Source: Acidobacteriota bacterium (GTDB lineage Bacteria > Acidobacteriota > Blastocatellia > Pyrinomonadales > Pyrinomonadaceae). Taken from it: DNA of 64,000 bases. The number at the start of each line of letters is the position of its first letter. Within the stretch, counting starts at the first letter, position 1. The position numbers and the translations under genes are program-made. The notes under the pieces are model-generated. The model ran no database searches and was not told where the DNA came from. It saw only the letters and a list, made by a program, of their open reading frames with translations. The DNA lies in assembly GCA_019639235.1 (NCBI GenBank), contig JAHBSG010000004.1:124001-188000 (forward strand), read 5' to 3'. This document shows, piece after piece, positions 10,659 through 18,598 of this stretch.

Positions 10659-11630
10659 ATGAGACAAACATTGTTAGAAAAACTCGTGTGTCCGAAATGT
10701 AAGGATGTACTTGCAACTCTTGACACGAGCGATGAAATCATCGAGGGCGAGCTAGAATGCACTGGTTGTAATTCCCGCTTCCCTATCTCGAACGGAATTC
10801 CGCGGTTCGTACCGATGGAGAATTATGCATCTTCGTTCGGATATCAGTGGAACCGGTTCCGAAAAGAACAGCTTGATTCTTATAATGGCACAACGCTTTC
10901 GGCGGACCGATTTTGGGGAGAAACAGGTTGGAATAAAAAAGAACTTAAAGGACGTTGGGTCGTAGATGCCGGCTGCGGTGCCGGGCGCTTTCTTGACGCT
11001 GCTTCGAGTTCAGAGGCAGAGATAATTGGAGTCGATATTAGTAGTGCAATTGACGCCGCGAAGGAAAGTCTTGAGGGCCGAGAAAATGTCCACTTCGTGC
11101 AGGCAAGCATCTATGAGCTTCCCTTTAGGGAGGGAACGATCGATTACTGTTACTGCATAGGTGTTATTCAGCATACTCCGGATACAAGGGCTTCGCTTCG
11201 GGCTATTGCCAAAATCGTGAAACCTGGGGGTAAGTTGGCGGTAACGATCTATCCACGAAAAGCGTGGACAAAGCTTTTCTCAAAATACTGGTTCCGCCCT
11301 TTTACAAAAAGGTTGAGGAAAGAAACGCTCTTGAAACTGGTCGAAGGGGTAATGCCCGTAGCCTTTCCTCTGACCAATGTGCTCTTCAAGTTACCACTAT
11401 TAGGTAAGCTATTTATGTTCACCATTCCCATTGCAAACTACGTCCATGAAACCCAATTGACTCGCGAGCAGAGATACGCTTGGGCCATTCTCGACACGTT
11501 CGATATGCTTTCTCCTTATTACGACCAGCCGATGACCGAAAGAGAGGCTGTTGAATCCCTTGACGGCTCGGGCATCACAGTGACCCGAACAACGCAAAAC
11601 GGGCTTAACCTGGTTGGTTCAAAGGACTAG
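10659..11630 (+). CDS. SAM-dependent methyltransferase with N-terminal Trm112-like zinc ribbon
   Basis: The first 50 residues form a zinc ribbon like Trm112/YcaR (CPKC at about 9-12, CTGC at about 33-36, then FPISNGIPRFV). A class I methyltransferase domain follows with motif I VVDAGCGAGRF. The post-motif region includes GVIQHTPD, as in UbiE-like enzymes. Such fusions are common in polysaccharide clusters, where they methylate sugars or lipid-linked intermediates. The ATG is the base after the upstream stop. Substrate unknown. Confidence 0.88.
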   Translation: MRQTLLEKLVCPKCKDVLATLDTSDEIIEGELECTGCNSRFPISNGIPRFVPMENYASSFGYQWNRFRKEQLDSYNGTTLSADRFWGETGWNKKELKGRWVVDAGCGAGRFLDAASSSEAEIIGVDISSAIDAAKESLEGRENVHFVQASIYELPFREGTIDYCYCIGVIQHTPDTRASLRAIAKIVKPGGKLAVTIYPRKAWTKLFSKYWFRPFTKRLRKETLLKLVEGVMPVAFPLTNVLFKLPLLGKLFMFTIPIANYVHETQLTREQRYAWAILDTFDMLSPYYDQPMTEREAVESLDGSGITVTRTTQNGLNLVGSKD

Positions 11631-11634
11631 GTAG

Positions 11635-13005
11635 ATGTCCAGGACGCTCTACATTTGTTACTTCGGGGTGCGGGAGCCGCTGGTTCAGACGCAGGTTTTG
11701 CCGTATTTGCGCGAACTTGGGAAGGGGATCTTTACCGCAGAGACGCGGAGTCGCGGAGAAGAAGTAATTGCTACCACCCCGTCAGCGGAAGCCGCTGCCA
11801 CCCCTCCTTATCAAGGAGGGGAGCCGGACGCGGGGACTGAGGGCGGAGAAGCTTTTGTCCCGATCGAGGTTTCGCTTTTGACGTTTGAGCCAAGCCGGGC
11901 GGCGGCGGATCTTGAGGAATTTGAAAGGATAAGGGCGGAGCTTCGGGCGAAGGGAATTGAGTGGGATTGGCTGCCATATCATAAGCGGCCCTCGGCGGTG
12001 GCGACGGCGTGGGATATCTTTCGCGGGGCTTATTATATTTGGCGGAGGATCGGGCGGTTCGATGTATTGCATGGGCGTGTCCATGTCCCGACGCTGATGG
12101 GAGCTTTGGCGAGGAAGTTCTCGCTGCGGAAACCTAAATTGCTCTTTGATATACGGGGATTTATGCCCGAGGAATATACCGATGCGGGCATTTGGCCCGA
12201 GGGCGGGTTGCTTTATCGCGGAGCGAAACGTGTGGAGCGGTGGCTGATGAAAGAATCGGACGCCTTCGTCGTCCTGACCGAAAAAGCGAGAGAGATACTC
12301 TTTCCCGAGTCAAAAGAAACGGGCTATGATAAGCACGGCCGGCCGGTCGAGGTCATACCCTGCTGTGTAGATCTTGAGAAACGCTTTGCGGGTGATAGAG
12401 AAGTGTTGCGGCAAGTGTACAGTGAAAAGCTTGGCATCGGCGGCCGAAAAGTGTTTGTCCATATAGGAGCTCTTGGCGGGTTATACTTGACCCGGGAAAT
12501 GGCGGAAGTGCTTGCGGCATTTCGGGAAAAGAATCCGAGCGTCTTTGCACTCTTTCTGACGCAGAGCGATCCAATGCTTATTGAAAATGAACTGCAAGCC
12601 AGAGGTTTTGGTGCATCAGACTATTTCGTGGGCAGGGCTCGGCCCGACGAGATAGAGGGATATCTTTCTGCATCTGATGTCGGACTTTCATTTGTTAAGG
12701 CTACTTTTGCCACCGCTTCTCGCTCGCCGACAAAGATCCCGGAATACCTTGCCTGCGGCCTGCCCTTGATCGCAAATTCGGGTGTCGGGGATGTGGACCT
12801 TTTGATCGAGGGCCACGGCGTCGGGGCATTGATCGAAGAATTTAACCTCAAGTCGTACCTCCGGGCATTTGATAGAGTGGAAAGCTTGGGAAATATTTCC
12901 GCGAAGTGTCGCGAGGTCGCCGGCGATGAGTTTGATCTGAAAACCGTCGGCGGCGCTAGGTATCGACGACTGTATGTTTCATTAACCGATATTGATGGAA
13001 AGTGA
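11635..13005 (+). CDS. Family 4 glycosyltransferase with an in-frame dispersed-repeat insertion
   Basis: The 456-residue protein shows a GT-B fold. Its N domain begins SRTLYICYFGVREPLVQTQ and the C domain contains PTKIPEYLACGLPLIAN, the usual nucleotide-sugar contact region of GT4. Residues about 32-77 do not look like glycosyltransferase sequence: they read through repeat DNA (11735-11821) containing CGCAGAGACGCGGAG and two hairpins, one CCCCTCCTT/AAGGAGGGG. The frame stays open across the insertion and the downstream domain is intact, so the gene may remain functional. Its 3' end overlaps the next gene by 14 nt. Confidence 0.85.
   Translation: MSRTLYICYFGVREPLVQTQVLPYLRELGKGIFTAETRSRGEEVIATTPSAEAAATPPYQGGEPDAGTEGGEAFVPIEVSLLTFEPSRAAADLEEFERIRAELRAKGIEWDWLPYHKRPSAVATAWDIFRGAYYIWRRIGRFDVLHGRVHVPTLMGALARKFSLRKPKLLFDIRGFMPEEYTDAGIWPEGGLLYRGAKRVERWLMKESDAFVVLTEKAREILFPESKETGYDKHGRPVEVIPCCVDLEKRFAGDREVLRQVYSEKLGIGGRKVFVHIGALGGLYLTREMAEVLAAFREKNPSVFALFLTQSDPMLIENELQARGFGASDYFVGRARPDEIEGYLSASDVGLSFVKATFATASRSPTKIPEYLACGLPLIANSGVGDVDLLIEGHGVGALIEEFNLKSYLRAFDRVESLGNISAKCREVAGDEFDLKTVGGARYRRLYVSLTDIDGK
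11735..11821. repeat. Dispersed-repeat DNA inside a glycosyltransferase gene
   Basis: The segment joins a CGCAGAGACGCGGAG-type motif (11736-11759) to two hairpins: AGCGG/CCGCT at 11784-11796 and CCCCTCCTT/AAGGAGGGG at 11801-11821. It resembles intergenic repeats rather than coding sequence, but keeps the glycosyltransferase frame open. Confidence 0.7.
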
Positions 13006-13882
13006 AAGAGAACATCGTAATTGTCCTGCCTGCCATGGGCAAGATGCGCGACATATCGGGGCAAAAGGCGGATTCGAGATCTTTGTCTGCAGGTCTTGCT
13101 CCTCGATCTTTACTGATCGCGTCCCTGAAAATGATGAGCAAGAGGATTATGATGGTTACTATTCGGAAGCGAACCTTTCGGTCCCACCTTTTATCAGGAC
13201 ACGGCTTCGAGAGATCATCGGGGGTTTTGAATCCTATCGAAAGACAAACCGCATCCTTGACATAGGTTTTGGAGCGGGGACGCTTCTTGAAACAGCTCTC
13301 GAACTCGGTTGGGAAGTATGGGGCCTGGAAGTTTCAAAGCCGGCTGTGGATCAGGCACTCGCAAAGGGGCTGAATGTTTTTCACGGTTCGATTCAGGAAT
13401 CTGACTATCAGATGCATTTTTTCGACGTTGTGACTGCGAGCGAGATCTTGGAGCATTTGCCCGAGCCTGAAGCAGACCTCAAAGAGATCGTACGGATCCT
13501 AAGGCCCGGCGGGCTTTTCTGGGGAACTACACCATCGGCCAGAAGCATCTCATTTCGCCTATTGGGGCTGGATTGGAGTGTTCTTTCTCCGCCTGAACAT
13601 ATTCAGCTTTACTCGCGGGACGGGGCCAAACTGATGCTGCGAAATGCGGGCTTCGGAGAGATTCGTTTCAAAACATACGGGGTGAATCCGGCAGAAATAA
13701 AGAACCATTACTCTAAACGCGGTGGCGATAAAAATGAATTTTCCCGTGTCTGCTCTGCATACGAGTTAAATCAAAGTTTGACGCAAAGTCGGGCACGCCG
13801 GCTTGTTAAGGATGTGTTGAACGAAGTGCTAAACATTTCCCATTTCGGAGACTCTTTGAAGATCTTTGCTGAAACGAAGTAA
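12992..13882 (+). CDS. SAM-dependent methyltransferase with N-terminal zinc-binding motif
   Basis: The 296-residue protein starts with a short zinc-ribbon-like CPAC...CRSC pair (about residues 11-35). It then has a methyltransferase domain with motif I ILDIGFGAGTLLE, a motif II-like DVVTASEILEHLPEPE, and LRPGGLFWGTTPS. This architecture is common for polysaccharide and O-methyl sugar methyltransferases. It overlaps the previous glycosyltransferase by 14 nt and the next by one base (TAATG). It is distinct in sequence from the methyltransferase at 10659, so two different modifications are likely. Confidence 0.88.
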   Translation: MMESEREHRNCPACHGQDARHIGAKGGFEIFVCRSCSSIFTDRVPENDEQEDYDGYYSEANLSVPPFIRTRLREIIGGFESYRKTNRILDIGFGAGTLLETALELGWEVWGLEVSKPAVDQALAKGLNVFHGSIQESDYQMHFFDVVTASEILEHLPEPEADLKEIVRILRPGGLFWGTTPSARSISFRLLGLDWSVLSPPEHIQLYSRDGAKLMLRNAGFGEIRFKTYGVNPAEIKNHYSKRGGDKNEFSRVCSAYELNQSLTQSRARRLVKDVLNEVLNISHFGDSLKIFAETK

Positions 13883-14991
13883 TGAAAGTTCTCGCAGTTT
13901 CCTCATATCCAAAGGAGGCGGCGGCGACGCGGTTTCGGGTCGAGCAGTTCATTGGGCCGCTTCGGGAGCGGGGAATCGAGCTTGAGCTGAGCCCGTTTCT
14001 TTCCGCGGAGCAATTTGCTGAAATGTATAAGCCGGGCGGTTCGCTGAAAAAAGCAGCGGGGATCGCCCGGAGTTTTTTTGGAAGAGTTGCAGAGTCCGCG
14101 AGGGTCGGTAAATATGATCTTCTCTTCGTCCAGCGGGAGGCGATGTTCTTCGGGCCGGAGATATTTGAATGGCTTTTTCGGATGGCCGGGCGGGTTCCGA
14201 TGGTTCTTGACCTTGATGACGCGACCTACGTTCCATATGCGAGCCCTACATATGGAAAGCTCGGAAGTGCCTTAAAGTTTTTTGGCAAGGCCGATAGGCT
14301 TATCCGCCGCTCGGCTGCCGCCACTTGCGGAAATCGGTTCATTGCTGAATATGTTTCCAGGTTGGGAACTAGTGCCGAGGTTGTTCCCACCGTTGTCGAT
14401 ACTAAAGTTTTTCGCCCTTTTGAGAAAGATAACAAGATCCCTGTTGTTGGCTGGGTCGGCACACACTCCACATTTCCTTCTCTTGAATCTCTTTTTCCTG
14501 TCCTTGAAAAGCTTACGGCGAAGCATGATTTTGTCTTAAGGGTCGTCGGTTCGGGTCGTCATGCGATCGAGATTCCGGGCGTTCGGTCCGAGGTTTTAAA
14601 ATGGTCGCTTGAGCGCGAGGTCGAGGATTTTTGCACGCTGGACGTCGGGCTTTATCCGATAGTCGTAAGCAGCTCGGCAAACGAGGAGTGGCTGAAAGGA
14701 AAGTCCGGGTTCAAGGCTATTCAATATCTTGCCGTCGGTGTGCCGTTCGTTATGTCTCCGGTCGGCATCTGTGCCGAGATCGGGAGGCAGGGCGAAACGC
14801 ACTTCAATGCCGAATCGGCGGAAGATTGGTATAATTCGCTTGATATACTGCTCGGCGACGCGGCTCTTCGCCAAAAGATGGGAAAAAGCGGCCGGGAACA
14901 TTCGCTGGCGAACTATACGGTCGAAAAACAGGCAGATAAGCTCTCAAGCTTGTTCAAGATGGTTGCGGTTGACCATTCGCGTAGAGGATAG
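13882..14991 (+). CDS. Family 4 glycosyltransferase
   Basis: The 369-residue GT-B protein begins KVLAVSSYPKEAAATRFRVE, has a central VVGWVGTHSTFPSLE, and a C-terminal FKAIQYLAVGVPFVMSPVG with the usual GT4 donor-site spacing. No membrane segment is seen. It is translationally coupled to the preceding methyltransferase by a TAATG overlap. It probably adds one sugar to the growing repeat unit; specificity unknown. Confidence 0.88.
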   Translation: MKVLAVSSYPKEAAATRFRVEQFIGPLRERGIELELSPFLSAEQFAEMYKPGGSLKKAAGIARSFFGRVAESARVGKYDLLFVQREAMFFGPEIFEWLFRMAGRVPMVLDLDDATYVPYASPTYGKLGSALKFFGKADRLIRRSAAATCGNRFIAEYVSRLGTSAEVVPTVVDTKVFRPFEKDNKIPVVGWVGTHSTFPSLESLFPVLEKLTAKHDFVLRVVGSGRHAIEIPGVRSEVLKWSLEREVEDFCTLDVGLYPIVVSSSANEEWLKGKSGFKAIQYLAVGVPFVMSPVGICAEIGRQGETHFNAESAEDWYNSLDILLGDAALRQKMGKSGREHSLANYTVEKQADKLSSLFKMVAVDHSRRG

Positions 14992-14992
14992 T

Positions 14993-15259
14993 ATGCCCAC
15001 ACTGTCAATGTTCTTTGGGATCATCATTCGGATGTATTACGCACCGAAGGAGCACAATCCGCCGCACATTCATGCGGTGTATAATGAACTTGAAGGCGTC
15101 TTCGAAATAAGCTCAGGCGATATGACCGCCGGTCAGTTGCCGGCGAAACAACAAAGGTTGGTCGAGGCTTGGATCGAGATTCATCGAGAGGAACTGCTTG
15201 CCAACTGGGAACTCTGCCAAAACGGTGAACCGCCGTTCAAGATCGAACCATTGCGATAG
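14993..15259 (+). CDS. DUF4160 protein
   Basis: The 88-residue protein has the DUF4160 pattern: GIIIRMYYAPKEHNPPHIH near the N terminus and a C-terminal WIEIHREELLANWEL. The ATG at 14993 is chosen because the family motif starts right after it; the same frame is open further upstream but lies inside the glycosyltransferase gene. DUF4160 genes are typically next to a DUF2442 gene, as here. The pair is often regarded as toxin-antitoxin-like, but no activity is established. It is out of place in a glycan operon. Confidence 0.88.
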   Translation: MPTLSMFFGIIIRMYYAPKEHNPPHIHAVYNELEGVFEISSGDMTAGQLPAKQQRLVEAWIEIHREELLANWELCQNGEPPFKIEPLR

Positions 15260-15261
15260 AC

Positions 15262-15507
15262 ATGTATTTTTCAGTAAAACAGGTCGAGCCACAGAGCGAT
15301 TACACGCTGATTCTCACATTTGAGGACGGTAAGCGGAAGCGGTTTGATATGAAGCCCTTTCTTGAGACAGGGGTTTTTCGATTGTTAAAGGATAAAGAGG
15401 TTTTTCGAAGTGCGCGTGTGAGTTTCAATACTGTCGCTTGGGACAACGACATTGATTTCGATCCCGAAGCTCTCTATGAAGGCGGACTGCCGCTTTCGGA
15501 ACAGTGA
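15262..15507 (+). CDS. DUF2442 protein
   Basis: An 81-residue protein matching DUF2442: YTLILTFEDGKRKRFDMKPF, then VAWDNDIDFDPEALYE near the C terminus. It begins two bases after the DUF4160 stop. The two form the common DUF4160-DUF2442 couple. In such couples the DUF2442 member is usually taken as the partner or regulator. The pair could be a stable addiction-like module or simply a cytoplasmic accessory; sequence does not decide. Confidence 0.88.
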   Translation: MYFSVKQVEPQSDYTLILTFEDGKRKRFDMKPFLETGVFRLLKDKEVFRSARVSFNTVAWDNDIDFDPEALYEGGLPLSEQ

Positions 15508-15516
15508 TTTTTCTTG

Positions 15517-17226
15517 ATGTATATTTTAGGTTTAACAACTCTTGGCGATTCTGCGGCGGCGATCATTAAGGATGGGAAGTTGATCGCATCGGTCGAGGAA
15601 GAGCGTTTCTCGCGGCGGAAGCACCACAGCGGTTTCCCGTATTACGCGATCGAATTTTGTTTGAAGCAGGCCGGGATAACGCTTGCCGAGGTAGAGCACG
15701 TCGGGCATTATTGGAAGCCCTGGATTCTCCGCCATAAAGCGATGCAGGCGGCAAAGGCCGCTTTTATTTCGCCGGCAATGTTCAAGGCAAGGGCCGACCG
15801 CGGAGTTGCACAAGTTAGCGATAGTTATCTGGGGATGTTCAAGCATCCGAAGCGGCTTCGCGAGCATTTTGGCGAGAGCAATTTTAAGTTCCATTTTCTT
15901 GAGCATCACCAGACACACGCAGCTTCTGCATTCTTTGTTTCGCCATTTGATTCGGCGGCTATCCTTACCTGGGACGGAACGGGCGAGGATACGACCACGC
16001 TTTTCTGTAAGGGAAAGGACAATAAGCTTGAAGTCCTGAAACGTATCAAGCTGCCGCACAGCCTCGGGCAATTTTATTCGGCGGTGACGAACTTTATCGG
16101 CTTTGATATGTTCGCCGGCGATGAATGGAAGGTTATGGGCCTCGCGGCTTACGGCAAGCCGAAGCATTACGACTTTTTCCGCGAGAAAGTGCTAACGACG
16201 AACGGCAGCGGCGACTTCCGGTTCAATATCAAGGTGCTCGACCACCACCTCGCAAAGCACTATCAGTTTCCGGAGGCGATAGTTAAAGAACTTGGCCCCG
16301 GAAGAAAGCCCGGCGAGGAACTTACCGAACATCATTGGGACATTGCCTGCTCGGCGCAGAAGGCGCTCGAAGATACGGCCATCTATCTCGTCAAAAAGCT
16401 CCACGAGATGACCGGCGAAGAGAACCTCTGCTTGGCCGGCGGTGTTGCTTTTAACTCTGTTATGAACGGGCGCATCTTTCACGAGACGCCGTTCAAGCGA
16501 TTCTTTGTTCAGCCCGCCGCGGGCGATGCCGGGTGTTCGCTCGGCGCGGCATATTATGTTTGGAACCAGAAGCTTGGGCGGCCGCGTGATTTTGTAATGC
16601 GGCATGCTTATTGGGGCCCCGGTTTCTCTAACGAGGAGTGCCGTGCGGCTCTCGATGCAGCCGGATTGGGTTACGAGGCCTTGCCTGATGAGGAGTTGCT
16701 CCCGCGGCTTGCCAAGATGCTCAGCGAAGGGGCGATCATCGGCTGGTTCAATGGGCGGATGGAACTCGGGCCGCGGGCTCTCGGTGCGAGAAGTTTCCTT
16801 GCCGATCCGCGGCGGGCGGATATGCGCGAAATATTGAACCACAAGGTGAAGCTTCGTGAATGGTTTCGCCCGCTTGCTCCTTCAATGCACGAAGAGCATG
16901 GAACCGAGGTCTTTGGGGTTGAACACCATGACCCCTTTATGATCACCGTTATTGAGGTTGCGGAGGAATATAAGTCGAAAATACCGGCCGTGGTCCACGT
17001 TGACGGAACCGCCCGGCCGCAAATGGTCAGCCGCGAAACGAATCCGCGTTACTGGAACCTGATCAACGAATTCAAAAAGCTGACCGGAATTCCGATGCTG
17101 TTGAACACATCTTTCAACGTCCAGGAGCCGATAGTCTGCACGCCGGAGAACGCGATAAATACGTTCCGGAACGCGAACTTCGACGCGCTGGTTCTTGAGA
17201 ATAACCTCGTTGTCCGCCAGCAGTAG
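15517..17226 (+). CDS. NodU/CmcH-family carbamoyltransferase
   Basis: The 569-residue enzyme has an N-terminal YrdC/kinase-like ATP fold (LGDSAAAIIKDG, SVEEERFSRRKH, metal-binding EHHQTHAASAFFVSPF). Its C-terminal carbamoyltransferase region includes GARSFLADPRR and KLREWFRPLAPSM. Family members use carbamoyl phosphate and ATP to carbamoylate sugar hydroxyls, as in NodU, or antibiotics. In this locus a sugar is the likely acceptor. The ATG at 15517 is preferred over the adjacent TTG at 15514. Confidence 0.93.
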   Translation: MYILGLTTLGDSAAAIIKDGKLIASVEEERFSRRKHHSGFPYYAIEFCLKQAGITLAEVEHVGHYWKPWILRHKAMQAAKAAFISPAMFKARADRGVAQVSDSYLGMFKHPKRLREHFGESNFKFHFLEHHQTHAASAFFVSPFDSAAILTWDGTGEDTTTLFCKGKDNKLEVLKRIKLPHSLGQFYSAVTNFIGFDMFAGDEWKVMGLAAYGKPKHYDFFREKVLTTNGSGDFRFNIKVLDHHLAKHYQFPEAIVKELGPGRKPGEELTEHHWDIACSAQKALEDTAIYLVKKLHEMTGEENLCLAGGVAFNSVMNGRIFHETPFKRFFVQPAAGDAGCSLGAAYYVWNQKLGRPRDFVMRHAYWGPGFSNEECRAALDAAGLGYEALPDEELLPRLAKMLSEGAIIGWFNGRMELGPRALGARSFLADPRRADMREILNHKVKLREWFRPLAPSMHEEHGTEVFGVEHHDPFMITVIEVAEEYKSKIPAVVHVDGTARPQMVSRETNPRYWNLINEFKKLTGIPMLLNTSFNVQEPIVCTPENAINTFRNANFDALVLENNLVVRQQ

Positions 17227-17232
17227 TTTTAG

Positions 17233-18594
17233 ATGATAGCCGCGGGAAAGATCGTCTTTTTGATCACCTTCTTTGCACTTGTGGTGCAGGGGCTGATCTT
17301 TTTCATCGACGATCCCGATGAGCTTACGTTCCTTCCGCTTGTTTTGATCCTTGCCGGTATTGCGGGCTATCTTCTTCGCGAACGCGGCCGCGATCCGGAC
17401 GCGGTTTTTCAATCGGACATCTTCTTTTGGGCGTATTCCCTTCGACTCTGGATGGGAATGGTGATGTATGGCTGGGGCCTGAAAGACCTCTTTGGCGATG
17501 AGGACGCATCCGGCTATGTTGGCGGTTGGTCGATTGCCAAAAACTGGTATCAGAATGGCTTCGATGGATTTGCGGCAGACCTCGTCCGGGTGTTCTTTGA
17601 ACGGCAGAATGAAGGCCAGGCGTTGATATGGGCGATCCCGACATTTATAGCGGGCGGCGAGAGCCGGATGATCGTTTCCACGGTAAACAGCTTTGCCGGA
17701 GCTTTGCTTGTCATAGTCGTTTTCCGGATGACACGGCGGGTTTTTGATTCGGAAACTGCTCGAATCGCTGCGATCCTCGTTACCTACTGGATGTCGCACA
17801 TCCTCCTTTCGGCGACGACCGCGAAAGAGATATTGGTCATTCTCGGGGAATGGTTTGTGCTCTACATGCTGATCCGGAATGCAAGGGGCTTTTCGCCAAA
17901 GGACGCCTTTGCCTCGGTTCCGGCATTTCTCGCGGTCTTCATCATGCGCTTCTACGCGGTCTATCTGCTTGCCGCGGCGGCGTTCTTTAGGTTTCTGGTC
18001 GCGAGTCGGCAGAATATTATCCGCAATGCGATCTTTGGCTCGGTTATCGTCGCGGCACTAATGATCTTTCTGGCCGCTGGCGGTGCAATTCAAAGAGACT
18101 TCGAGCGGATTGACAGGTTAAATCAACGCGTCGATTCATGGCGTGAGGGGGTTGCTCGTGAAACCGGTTCGGGGGTGGAGGTTTATTCAGAAATCGAGTC
18201 GCCTACGCTGGCGATCCCGGTTGCGACCGTTTATTTCTTTTTCGCTCCTTTCCCGTGGGAAGCCTTTAGCGGGTCTGCCCGCAATGCTTTCGGTGCCGCC
18301 GAAAACATCTTTATCATCGCCATACTGATCATCGGCTTTCCTGCGCTCAAGATCGTTTTCAAGGCAAAGTTCGTTGAGATGGCGCCTATATTTGCTTTTT
18401 GTGTACTTTATGCCGGAATGCATATTTGGGGGCTTTCAAATGTCGGGTTGGCCTGGCGGCACAAGCAGACCGTGATGCCGCTCTTTTTTATGCTGGTTGC
18501 GGTTGGAATTACTCAGCGGCACGTCGGCTGGGATGCGATCACGGGCCGAAGCCGCCGTCGCAGAAAAGACCTCAATATCGTCCGAGTTAGCTAA
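17233..18594 (+). CDS. Polytopic membrane protein of the polysaccharide locus
   Basis: The 453-residue protein has roughly ten hydrophobic segments and a non-membrane loop around residues 270-320 (acidic, RIDRLNQRVDSWREGVA). No diagnostic family motif is recognised. Its position among glycosyltransferases, size and topology fit a GT-C-like glycosyltransferase or an EpsG/Wzy-like polymerase. An acidic patch (GDEDASGY, about 91-98) in the first large loop would suit a catalytic site, but that is speculation. It lies between the carbamoyltransferase and the AsnB-like gene on the same strand. Confidence 0.6.
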   Translation: MIAAGKIVFLITFFALVVQGLIFFIDDPDELTFLPLVLILAGIAGYLLRERGRDPDAVFQSDIFFWAYSLRLWMGMVMYGWGLKDLFGDEDASGYVGGWSIAKNWYQNGFDGFAADLVRVFFERQNEGQALIWAIPTFIAGGESRMIVSTVNSFAGALLVIVVFRMTRRVFDSETARIAAILVTYWMSHILLSATTAKEILVILGEWFVLYMLIRNARGFSPKDAFASVPAFLAVFIMRFYAVYLLAAAAFFRFLVASRQNIIRNAIFGSVIVAALMIFLAAGGAIQRDFERIDRLNQRVDSWREGVARETGSGVEVYSEIESPTLAIPVATVYFFFAPFPWEAFSGSARNAFGAAENIFIIAILIIGFPALKIVFKAKFVEMAPIFAFCVLYAGMHIWGLSNVGLAWRHKQTVMPLFFMLVAVGITQRHVGWDAITGRSRRRRKDLNIVRVS

Positions 18595-18598
18595 CGAA

